The notes beneath the pieces were generated by a model. It saw only the letters and a list, made by a program, of their open reading frames with translations. It did no database searches and had not been told where the DNA came from. A program made the translations under genes and the position numbers. Positions 1 through 6,118 of a stretch of 8,021 bases of DNA are shown one piece after another (the stretch's first letter is position 1; each line of letters opens with the position of its first letter). This stretch comes from Oligoflexales bacterium (GTDB taxonomy: Bacteria > Bdellovibrionota_B > Oligoflexia > Oligoflexales > CACXFL01), in contig JANQHA010000015.1 in the NCBI GenBank assembly GCA_028282865.1, positions 1-8,021 on the forward strand. The letters are read 5' to 3'.

Positions 1-39
1 TCATAGTTAGACTGGATTAGACACTTCAAGGTCAATATA

Positions 40-303
40 TCAAGCGCTATAGGACTGGTAAACCGCAACCCAGGCTCCGCTATAAAAACCAGTCTGCAAA
101 GCCCGCTGCCGGCCTTCACAAAACTTAACGTAATTGCGAAACGGACGCTCTTCACGAAAAATCTTTATAATCTGTTTGCATCCAGCACAAACCATCATCT
201 CGTTGGTAGCAGATAAGAGATCTATGGTTTCCAAGCAACATTTATTCAGCGTACCAGTCTGTTCGGCATTTGAAGTTGCTGGTTCTAATGGTTGAGTATC
301 CAC
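40..303 (-). CDS. Small cysteine-rich protein of unknown function, possible zinc-binding
   Basis: I do not recognise this 87-residue protein. It has five cysteines: a CC pair at 22-23, a CxxC at 39-42 (VCAGC) and Cys62. This arrangement could bind a metal such as zinc, but that is inference. The first 20 residues are polar and look disordered. The C-terminal half (about 43-87) is basic and then aromatic, with F, Y and W residues in a GFYSGAWVAVY-like stretch that could form beta strands. There is no signal peptide or membrane segment, so it is probably cytoplasmic. The start is GTG, preceded on the minus strand by GAGAGGG at a 4-base spacing, which supports both the start and real coding. It lies 73 bases downstream of lipB on the same strand and could share its transcript or use its own weak promoter. 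Confidence 0.7.
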   Translation of the reverse strand: MDTQPLEPATSNAEQTGTLNKCCLETIDLLSATNEMMVCAGCKQIIKIFREERPFRNYVKFCEGRQRALQTGFYSGAWVAVYQSYSA

Positions 304-339
304 GTCGCCCTCTCTGCACCCGTTATTTTGACAACATAT

Positions 340-368
340 CGTATACCATTTGAAACAAAGAGCACCAA
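340..368 (-). promoter_or_regulatory. Weak candidate promoter for the small cysteine-rich gene
   Basis: On the minus strand, TTGGTG (363-368) and TATACG (340-345) are separated by exactly 17 bases and lie in the 73-base gap between lipB and the small gene. The matches to sigma70 consensus are only 3/6 and 4/6, so this is a tentative call. Read-through from lipB is an equally good explanation of expression. No terminator-like hairpin is visible after lipB. Confidence 0.2.
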
Positions 369-376
369 CAACGAAC

Positions 377-1066
377 TTATTTCTTTAAAATTAGCTGGTT
401 AAGCTGCTTGCTATCGATTTCTATCAAGTTTTTGAAAACTTGGCGAATCTTCTGGTTAAGTACAAGACCCACTTCACCACGAGACACCGTTCGCTGCAGC
501 AACTGACTTACAGTCGTCACTGTCCGATCTTTTATTCCACAGGGAATAATATGCTCAAAAGTTGTTAGGTCATTACAGACGTTCAGTGAGAAACCATGCA
601 TCGCTACTCGATCCTTTATCCGAACTCCGACTGCGCCGACCTTGGCTTTGTCGACCCAAACGCCAGGATTTTTGGGGTCTCTTTCGGCGACAATTCTGAA
701 CTCCGCCAGAGTATCAATCATAAAGCTCTCAAGCATACAAATGTAGCTCTTAGGGCTTAAGCCAAAGTTTCTTAGAGGCAAGATGCCATAAAAAACTAAC
801 TGACCAGGCTCATGCGCGGTTACTTCGCCACCTCGATCAGTATGAACGAAGCCCACCCCGAGGTCACGCAACTGCTCTGGGTTGGCTAACAAATGCTCGC
901 TACTAGAATTCTTTCCCATGGTTAACACCGGGGGGTGTTCTAAAGTCAAAATGATCCCCCCCACCTCTCCGTCTAAGCACAAGCGATGAGCGGCGAGCTG
1001 AGTTTCCCAAGCCTGTTGGTAGCCGAGGGTAGCAAGATCACAGATGTAAAGTGTTTTCGATTCCAT
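377..1066 (-). CDS. lipB: Lipoyl(octanoyl) transferase LipB
   Basis: LipB moves octanoyl groups from acyl carrier protein to the lipoyl domains of 2-oxoacid dehydrogenases and the glycine cleavage H protein, the first step of endogenous lipoate synthesis in the cytoplasm. Visible family motifs are LEHPPVLTMGK (42-52), RGGEVTAHEPGQL (78-90), AKVGAVGVRI (141-150) with the expected catalytic Lys142, and IIPCGI (173-178) with nucleophile Cys176. The length (229 residues) is normal. The third residue of the usual HGPGQ motif is Glu (HEPGQ), a position that tolerates change. I chose ATG at 1066 because the family begins only a few residues before the LYICDL-type strand. ATGs at 1075 and 1087 in the same frame would add 3 or 7 residues, and none of the three has a clear Shine-Dalgarno. 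It is divergent from the SYLF gene. No lipA is visible in the window. Confidence 0.95.
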   Translation of the reverse strand: MESKTLYICDLATLGYQQAWETQLAAHRLCLDGEVGGIILTLEHPPVLTMGKNSSSEHLLANPEQLRDLGVGFVHTDRGGEVTAHEPGQLVFYGILPLRNFGLSPKSYICMLESFMIDTLAEFRIVAERDPKNPGVWVDKAKVGAVGVRIKDRVAMHGFSLNVCNDLTTFEHIIPCGIKDRTVTTVSQLLQRTVSRGEVGLVLNQKIRQVFKNLIEIDSKQLNQLILKK

Positions 1067-1095
1067 AACGACCATAATATATAGCATTCGCTGGT

Positions 1096-1124
1096 TTGAT
1101 GCCGCAGCTATTTGTTTGTATAAT
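1096..1124 (+). promoter_or_regulatory. Sigma70-type promoter of the SYLF gene
   Basis: TTGATG (1096-1101, 4/6 to consensus) and a perfect TATAAT (1119-1124) are separated by 17 bases. Transcription would begin near 1131, giving a leader of about 40 bases before the ATG at 1172. This is the strongest promoter match I see in the window, and it plausibly also serves the two helical-protein genes downstream. Confidence 0.7.
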
Positions 1125-1171
1125 TTCAGTAGCCTTATAAATCCTCTTAGCCCATATTTTAAGGAGTTTCC

Positions 1172-1846
1172 ATGCTAAGTAAAACCCTATTGATAGCAGC
1201 ATCCACTCTAATATCCCATGGCTCATTTGCTGAATCGAGCAACGAGAAGTGGGTAAGGTATGGAGTGCAAGTTATCGAAAACCGTATGGAGTCAGACAAA
1301 CCCATTCCAAGCTATGTATTAGATCAAGCTAAATGCATCGCATCGATGAAAGTAGTCAAAGCTGGACTTATCTGGGGCGGTAAAGGAAGCACTGGTATGG
1401 TTAGCTGCAAAACACCGGCGGATGAGTGGAGCGCACCATCTTTCTTTACAGTTGGTGGAGTTAACTTTGGACTGCAAATTGGTATTCAGTGGTTTGAATC
1501 AGTTCTAGTTTTCATAGCCAACGATAGCAAACAGATTCTTGAGCGAGCATCAGCAAAAATTGGCGTAGACTTGAGCTGGGCGGCTGGGCCGGAAGGCGAA
1601 GGAAGCGGGTCCGGAGAGCTTCCAGATGCACATGTCTTATCATATTCCAGGTCTAGAGGTTTATATGCCGGTGCTACAGTGGAAGGACTCGTCTTATCCC
1701 ACGCGCGCAAAAGAAACCGCGAGGTCTACGGTACCATGACACCTCGGGAAATACTAAATTCTAGAGGCTCGGAAGCTCCCGCAATAGTGACCCCATTTGT
1801 CGAGGTATTAGATCAATACTTTTTGTCACTTACTGGGAGAAAATAG
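1172..1846 (+). CDS. Exported SYLF/Ysc84-domain protein
   Basis: A 224-residue protein with a signal peptide (about 1-20, ending GSFA|ES) and a SYLF (Ysc84-type) domain filling most of the rest. Family landmarks appear in order: AKCIA (53-57), WGGKGSTGMV (68-77), WSAPSFFTVGG (86-96), GLQIG (100-104), GVDLSWAAGPEG (131-142), YSRSRGLYAG (158-167) and YGTMTPREIL (186-195). SYLF domains bind phosphoinositides and actin in eukaryotes. The bacterial versions are exported and often considered lipid-binding, but their role is not settled. There is no lipobox, so I expect a periplasmic or envelope-associated protein. The start is well supported by AAGGAG (1161-1166) with 5-base spacing, and a good promoter lies upstream. 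Two helical-protein genes follow on the same strand after a 63-base gap, which hints at but does not prove a shared transcript. Confidence 0.92.
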   Translation: MLSKTLLIAASTLISHGSFAESSNEKWVRYGVQVIENRMESDKPIPSYVLDQAKCIASMKVVKAGLIWGGKGSTGMVSCKTPADEWSAPSFFTVGGVNFGLQIGIQWFESVLVFIANDSKQILERASAKIGVDLSWAAGPEGEGSGSGELPDAHVLSYSRSRGLYAGATVEGLVLSHARKRNREVYGTMTPREILNSRGSEAPAIVTPFVEVLDQYFLSLTGRK

Positions 1847-1854
1847 CCTACTAA

Positions 1855-1908
1855 GATAGGAAAATATGACCCCGTCGACTCCTATCAAATTACATGAGAA
1901 AATAGGAG
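1855..1908 (+). promoter_or_regulatory. Alternative hairpins covering the start region of the next gene
   Basis: Two 7-bp perfect stems share the same middle strand. Stem A pairs GATAGGA (1855-1861) with TCCTATC (1880-1886). Stem B pairs CTCCTAT (1879-1885) with ATAGGAG (1902-1908), the purine-rich stretch just before the ATG at 1910. They cannot coexist, so A would free and B would hide the initiation region. Stem A starts 8 bases after the SYLF stop codon, so a ribosome finishing the SYLF gene could influence the choice. The pairing is seen directly; the regulatory role is inference. There is no T-run, so neither looks like a terminator. Confidence 0.4.
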
Positions 1909-1909
1909 C

Positions 1910-2863
1910 ATGGACGCCCAAAATATAAAAAACCAAAGCACCTGCGAAGCGACTGAACTTCGTCGTCACCATGAGCGCCTTGTAGGCCTACAGATCTCAC
2001 TCCAACAGGCCTATCATAGTGGGGAAATAGCAAGGGAGCTTTACGAGCCTCGACTAAAATATATTGAAAACCAGCTTCACATTGTTAACGAGCTCCAGTC
2101 TTGGAACCAGGCGGAGAAAGACCAGCTAACAACTGAACACAACCTTGGGCTACCCGACTTAGACGTCTGCTCACCTGAAGAACTTTTGTTAATTTTAAGT
2201 CATCTTAATGAGCGCAAAGAACTTATTGAATCGCTTATTAAGACCAGCTCCATGACACTTGATTGGGTAGAGTACGCCTCACACAGTAACAAAAATTCTT
2301 TACGGTTCAATTTTCAACTTTCAAAACTAAAAAAATTTCTAGGTCAGATTCAGCAGGAAACGACCAAAATAAGTTTAGACGAAGACGAAGTGAATCATGT
2401 CATGATCAAACTTGGACGAACGCTAGTTGAATCAAAAAAGAGTATGTCAGTCTTAGAAAACCTAGAAGCCGTCACCAGGATTTTTTCGCGCATCGAGAGA
2501 ATCACATCCCGCATCAATCAACTAAGAGAGCGGTTTTCCAGCGAGAAAAAAGTAATTTCACAAATGTGTTCATGGTTATCAAGCAACAACCCAAGCAAGA
2601 ATAGTGATACCAAAAACAATAGTAAACCATTACCAGCAAACCACTCTCTAGCAACAGCATATGAGCAAGCTTTCGATAAAAGCAACCTAGATGCAATGGA
2701 TGAATGTCGGCAGCGACTCACTCTTTCGAGAAACTATTTAGAAAAATACTTGGAATCTAAAAACTTAGAAACTAGCAGACCAAAGTCCATGACTAGTAAC
2801 TTGAGAAGCCCTAACTTTAATAAGAGGCAAAATCGCAGAAAGGACCGCCGGAATCTAGTATGA
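1910..2863 (+). CDS. Unrecognised helical protein, probable coiled coil (first of a coupled pair)
   Basis: I do not recognise this 317-residue protein. It has no signal peptide or membrane segment and reads as mostly helix: charged, heptad-like stretches at about 14-75, 88-115, 130-155 and 165-220. A polar, Asn/Ser/Lys-rich linker follows (about 224-245), then another helix (about 246-285) and a strongly basic tail (KRQNRRKDRR, 305-314) that could contact nucleic acid or acidic membrane lipids. There is no catalytic motif. The ATG is the only credible start: an in-frame TGA sits at 1895-1897 and no ATG, GTG or TTG follows nearby. AGGAG (1904-1908) is only 1 base from the ATG, unusually close. 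The gene overlaps the next one by ATGA, implying translational coupling and perhaps a joint complex. The pair is preceded by the SYLF gene. Cytoplasmic structural or scaffold roles are possible but unproven. Confidence 0.8.
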   Translation: MDAQNIKNQSTCEATELRRHHERLVGLQISLQQAYHSGEIARELYEPRLKYIENQLHIVNELQSWNQAEKDQLTTEHNLGLPDLDVCSPEELLLILSHLNERKELIESLIKTSSMTLDWVEYASHSNKNSLRFNFQLSKLKKFLGQIQQETTKISLDEDEVNHVMIKLGRTLVESKKSMSVLENLEAVTRIFSRIERITSRINQLRERFSSEKKVISQMCSWLSSNNPSKNSDTKNNSKPLPANHSLATAYEQAFDKSNLDAMDECRQRLTLSRNYLEKYLESKNLETSRPKSMTSNLRSPNFNKRQNRRKDRRNLV

Positions 2864-3738
2864 ATCTAAGCCAATGGGATCAAGAGACAAAATGCATAGG
2901 GAGCCAACTCGATTCGGTATATCAAAGGTACCTATCCACTCATAGTATTCAGAAAAGAGTGCTGCTGAACATTAAAAACTCAATTATAAACCTGCAAGGT
3001 CAACTATCGATCAATATTGAACGGCTCTCGCATGCTGTTAAGCGCAAACCAATGCTACCACCAAGACAGAGGTCACTCGTCCATTGGGCTGGAATCTATG
3101 CTGAAAATGCTCAGAGGTTTTACTCAAAAAAAATCGAAGTTTTGGGAAAGAACCTTTGGTTGCAACTGATCAGATCAAGAATGCCTGGCATGAGCCACGC
3201 TCATGGCCTTCCTTTCACAGACGAGCACCTGGTAGAAATATCTCTACGCTACCGCCAGTTAAAAGAGATCGAACACCAGCTCAAAAATGAGATCCATGCC
3301 CTAAACACCCAAAAGCAAGAGTTGATACACCAATATAACGACCAGAAAACTATTTCAGCTAACAGGGAATCAGCAAACACTTTGAATCTGAGTTTCGGCC
3401 GAAACCCCCAAGACTCGCTTAAGCACCCCATTTTGATTAGAATTAAGTCGGTGCTGCAAAGGATCTTCCAAGCTGGTAACCTAAACCCACAGTTTTCTTA
3501 CCTTAGAGAGCAGCAAAGGAATGCAGATAAACTTAGTAAAAAAGTGCTACAGGACTGTAGAACTCTTGTGCTACAAGACTTAGAAACCCCAAATCAGCAA
3601 CCAAGCCCATCGACTATAACTCATTACCAACAGTCTCTCACCCGCATTCAGGAATTAGAACAGCAGCTCCTAGACGCAAACCGCCTCCTAAGTCAAAATC
3701 CACCCCCTATCCACCCAATACTAGTGAAAAATTCCTAA
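2860..3738 (+). CDS. Unrecognised helical protein, probable coiled coil (second of a coupled pair)
   Basis: I do not recognise this 292-residue protein. Like its upstream partner it lacks a signal peptide and membrane segment and appears mostly helical. Helical segments are at about 10-62, 70-108, 120-166, 212-240 and 253-278. They are separated by a Pro-rich turn (64-69), a Gly/His/Met-rich loop (about 108-118), a polar loop (about 168-190) and a Pro/Ser linker (about 244-251). The C-terminus is proline-rich (PPPIHP, 281-286). Net charge is basic. Its ATG overlaps the upstream stop codon as ATGA and no close Shine-Dalgarno is present, so translation most likely depends on ribosomes finishing the upstream gene. 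Similar size and character suggest the two proteins act together or are distant paralogues, but I see no clear sequence match between them. No terminator follows. Confidence 0.78.
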   Translation: MNLSQWDQETKCIGSQLDSVYQRYLSTHSIQKRVLLNIKNSIINLQGQLSINIERLSHAVKRKPMLPPRQRSLVHWAGIYAENAQRFYSKKIEVLGKNLWLQLIRSRMPGMSHAHGLPFTDEHLVEISLRYRQLKEIEHQLKNEIHALNTQKQELIHQYNDQKTISANRESANTLNLSFGRNPQDSLKHPILIRIKSVLQRIFQAGNLNPQFSYLREQQRNADKLSKKVLQDCRTLVLQDLETPNQQPSPSTITHYQQSLTRIQELEQQLLDANRLLSQNPPPIHPILVKNS

Positions 3739-3779
3739 AATAAAGCTAAAACATTAGGTACTATACCGATCGTGGTTGG

Positions 3780-3908
3780 ATTTTCAGGCAAGGCCGCAGG
3801 TGAAAATACGACGAAGACAGTACCAGAGTAGTACGGCAGGGAGTATTTTTACCGAGAACGCAGGGTGAAATTTCAAACGCAGTCGGGGTATTTTTAAATT
3901 TTGACGCA
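3780..3908 (+). repeat. Quasi-periodic self-complementary element in the dehydrogenase leader
   Basis: The 183-base gap between the helical pair and the dehydrogenase gene holds related short modules about every 20-25 bases: ATTTTCA (3780-3786), TGAAAATAC (3801-3809), GTAC-7-GTAC (3820-3834), GTATTTTTA (3843-3851), the palindrome TGAAATTTCA (3866-3875) and GTATTTTTA again (3888-3896). GC-richer spacers with GCAGG or ACGCA words separate them (ACGCA at 3858, 3877, 3904). ATTTTCA pairs with TGAAAAT over 7 bp. Alternatively 3799-3809 pairs with 3843-3853 over 11 bp with one G-U pair, enclosing the GTAC hairpin. The element ends 2 bases before the dehydrogenase Shine-Dalgarno. No sigma70-type promoter is convincing here. 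It could be a dispersed intergenic repeat, a multi-site operator or a structured leader; I cannot name a family. Confidence 0.55.
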
Positions 3909-3921
3909 AAGAGGAGATCCT

Positions 3922-5073
3922 ATGGCCATTTCAGCACTCACGACACTTGACGAAGATGAACTTCTTTTTCAACAAGAAATAGAGAAGTTCGCTCTATCCC
4001 AAATTGGCCCTAAAGTATTAGAAATGGACGAAACAGAATGCTTCGATCCCGAATTAATTAAGCAGTTCTTTGAACTTGGCCTTATGGGCATTGAGATACC
4101 GGCGGAGCTAGGCGGAGCTGGTGGTAGTTTTTTTATGGCTTGCCTAGCAGTCGAAGCATTATCTAAGGTAGACCCGTCAGCAGGGGTCTTGGTAGATGTC
4201 CAAAACACACTGGTAAACAATATCTTCCTTAGTTGGGCAAGCAAAGAACAGCAACAGAAATACTTCCCTCGGCTAGCTTCGAGTGAAGTCGGATGTTATT
4301 GTTTGACCGAGGCAAACTCCGGTTCTGATGCTTTCGCAATGAAATCTACCGCCGAAGACAAAGGAGATCACTGGCTACTAAACGGTAAAAAGATTTTCAT
4401 TACTAATGCCAAAGAAGGCAGTATTTATATTGTATTTGCAAACATAAACCCCGAAGCAGGATACAAAGGAATCACCGGCTTTATCGTTGAAAAAGATATG
4501 CCTGGATTTTCCCTTGGAAAGAAAGAGATCAAACTAGGTATACGCGCCTCTTCGACTTGTGAAGTGCTCTTAGACAATGTCAAAGTTCCCAAAGAAAACG
4601 TCATCGGCGAAGCCGGCAAAGGGTATAAAATTGCCATTGAAACCTTAAATGAAGGTCGAATTGGCATCGCTGCTCAGATGTTAGGTCTCGCTGAGGGAGC
4701 ATTTGCTGGTGCGCTAAAATATGCCAGCGAGCGGGAGCAGTTTGGCCGTAGCTTAGATAAATTTCAAGGGATTCAATTCCAACTATCTGACCTTGCTATC
4801 CAGGTAGAAACCGCTAAACTAATGGTATACAACGCAGCGCGAAAAAAAGATGCCGGCGAAATTTTTGTAAAAGAAGCGGCAATGGCGAAGTACCATGTTT
4901 CTCAGGTCGCCGAGGAAGTAGCGTCGAAAGCCTTAGAGATCTACGGTGGCTATGGCTTTATCAAAGAATTCCCTGCGGAGAAATTCTACCGGGATGCAAA
5001 GATTGGAAAACTGTATGAAGGTACATCAAATATGCAGCTTCAAACTATTTTCAAACTACTGGAATCTAATTAA
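3922..5073 (+). CDS. Acyl-CoA dehydrogenase, short/branched-chain type
   Basis: A 383-residue FAD flavoenzyme that oxidises acyl-CoA to the trans-2-enoyl-CoA, passing electrons to electron-transfer flavoprotein in fatty acid or branched-chain amino acid breakdown. Both family signatures are intact: CLTEANSGSDAFA (127-139), and the EIYGGYG to FYRD segment (339-358). The catalytic base is the Glu in YEGTSN (Glu366), the position used by short-chain and short/branched-chain enzymes. Stretches such as LGIRASSTC (205-213), LNEGRIGIAAQMLGLA (242-257) and the KYF-RDAKIG region resemble the mammalian short/branched-chain enzyme (ACADSB) strongly from memory, so a 2-methyl-branched or short acyl substrate is likely. 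GAGGAG (3911-3916) 5 bases before ATG 3922 fixes the start; a TTG at 3901 in frame is not needed. It is followed after 1 base by the CAP-domain gene. No ETF genes are in view. Confidence 0.95.
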   Translation: MAISALTTLDEDELLFQQEIEKFALSQIGPKVLEMDETECFDPELIKQFFELGLMGIEIPAELGGAGGSFFMACLAVEALSKVDPSAGVLVDVQNTLVNNIFLSWASKEQQQKYFPRLASSEVGCYCLTEANSGSDAFAMKSTAEDKGDHWLLNGKKIFITNAKEGSIYIVFANINPEAGYKGITGFIVEKDMPGFSLGKKEIKLGIRASSTCEVLLDNVKVPKENVIGEAGKGYKIAIETLNEGRIGIAAQMLGLAEGAFAGALKYASEREQFGRSLDKFQGIQFQLSDLAIQVETAKLMVYNAARKKDAGEIFVKEAAMAKYHVSQVAEEVASKALEIYGGYGFIKEFPAEKFYRDAKIGKLYEGTSNMQLQTIFKLLESN

Positions 5074-5074
5074 T

Positions 5075-6109
5075 TTGAGCTCGTTGATAAATCACTCTAT
5101 CTTAACAACGATCTTTGTATTGCTAGGCTGGTTTTTTTTATACCCCAGCTTGGCTTTAGCTGTGATTCAACCTAAAATTAGGACCGATTTGGCATCCGCT
5201 TTTAGAAAGGTTGTTTGCAACTCATATATTCCTAGCCATCCGTTAGATCTGTGGAAGTTAGGTGTTTACGAGTCGCAAATTTCTGGAAAAATATTCAAAC
5301 CAGTAAAAAATCTCGGCCTTCAAGAAGACTTCATTCAAGTGCAAGCTATTAGCAACGCGCGTAAAAACCACCATCACTCGTTTGCTTGGGGTTCGTGTGG
5401 CAACAATTCTTCATGGATAGCTACTTTCCCAGCGGGTGGCAGGATCTCCACAACCGACCGGCAGCTTTATAAAATGGCAAAAAAGCCACTCGATACCTAT
5501 TGCAGAAGCTACCAAGCAGACTACGTTTCTGCAGCAAGTGGACAAAAGAAACGCTTAGCTATGCGACAGAATGACAATTACGAACTTGAGGTCGACGCAT
5601 CAAATCTTAATGACGGAACTTTGAGCATAAGCTGTTTGCCTAAAGCTAACGATTGGCAAGGCGCCACGACATGGTTTCTTGCGCCAGTTAAAAACGGACC
5701 TTCGGTTAAAGTACCATTCACTAGCAATAGCTATTTCTTTGAAAAGACCAAAGAAAACTTCATAAAATGGATTGCACAGGTCAGGGCAAGTGAAGGCTTA
5801 GCCCCTTTAAAAACAGGTGATATTAATCTTGACAGCGCTACTAAATCACTGGCATTCTCGAACGGAATTATTCACGATCGCAGATCAAAAAAGATGGTCC
5901 AAGAAATTATTTCGAGATCAAATCTACAGATTATCGGTGAAAACCGGGTTAAAGGTAGAAGCTACATGGAGCTCACTTGGCTGTTATGGAACTCACCGAA
6001 GCATCGAAGCCTTCTTCTTTCAAAAAAAGCCACCCACCTTGGTATACACGTAAAAAAAATTGGACCCCTAAAATTAGCTGTCTTACTATCGGCATCTGCA
6101 AAACCATAG
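5075..6109 (+). CDS. Exported CAP (SCP/PR1)-domain protein with novel N-terminal region
   Basis: A 344-residue secreted protein. A hydrophobic signal segment (about 9-29, ending SLALA|VI) precedes an unrecognised region (30-225) with four cysteines (48, 108, 143, 187) that could form two disulfides after export. The C-terminal CAP domain (about 229-340) keeps all four residues of the usual CAP cavity: His267, Glu289 (in GEN), Glu299 and His310 (in NSPKHR). CAP proteins of the bacterial YkwD type are extracellular and of mostly unknown activity. There is no ATG between the dehydrogenase stop and the signal peptide. I chose TTG 5075, 1 base after that stop; TTG 5084 or an overlapping ATG at 5015, which would give a longer positively charged signal peptide, are alternatives. 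None has a strong Shine-Dalgarno. It is 9 bases upstream of the glycosyltransferase gene. The domain call is firm, the start is not. Confidence 0.88.
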   Translation: MSSLINHSILTTIFVLLGWFFLYPSLALAVIQPKIRTDLASAFRKVVCNSYIPSHPLDLWKLGVYESQISGKIFKPVKNLGLQEDFIQVQAISNARKNHHHSFAWGSCGNNSSWIATFPAGGRISTTDRQLYKMAKKPLDTYCRSYQADYVSAASGQKKRLAMRQNDNYELEVDASNLNDGTLSISCLPKANDWQGATTWFLAPVKNGPSVKVPFTSNSYFFEKTKENFIKWIAQVRASEGLAPLKTGDINLDSATKSLAFSNGIIHDRRSKKMVQEIISRSNLQIIGENRVKGRSYMELTWLLWNSPKHRSLLLSKKATHLGIHVKKIGPLKLAVLLSASAKP

Positions 6110-6118
6110 GAATCTTAA

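Noticed and set aside
1..39. Possible start of another minus-strand gene at the left edge
   Set aside because: Only a few bases are available, with no ribosome site or recognisable coding content, so nothing can be supported.
810..815. HEPGQ in place of the common HGPGQ in LipB as a sign of lost activity
   Set aside because: The catalytic Lys142 and Cys176, the RGG motif and the rest of the fold are intact, and this position varies in LipB proteins as I recall the family.
1038..1226. 62-codon minus-strand frame across the lipB/SYLF divergent gap
   Set aside because: It overlaps the lipB start in another frame and the SYLF signal-peptide coding region, lacks a ribosome site and covers the SYLF promoter. 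It looks like a chance frame.
1855..1886. GATAGGA/TCCTATC inverted repeat as an intrinsic terminator of the SYLF gene
   Set aside because: The loop is 18 bases, the stem is only 7 bp and AT-containing, and no T-run follows. It is better described as one arm of the alternative pairing.
3739..3779. A sigma70 promoter for the dehydrogenase around TACTAT (3759-3764)
   Set aside because: No acceptable -35 box lies 16-18 bases upstream, so the match is not above background.
3901..3921. TTG at 3901 as an earlier start of the acyl-CoA dehydrogenase
   Set aside because: The strong GAGGAG lies after it and is correctly spaced for ATG 3922, and family members begin near that ATG.
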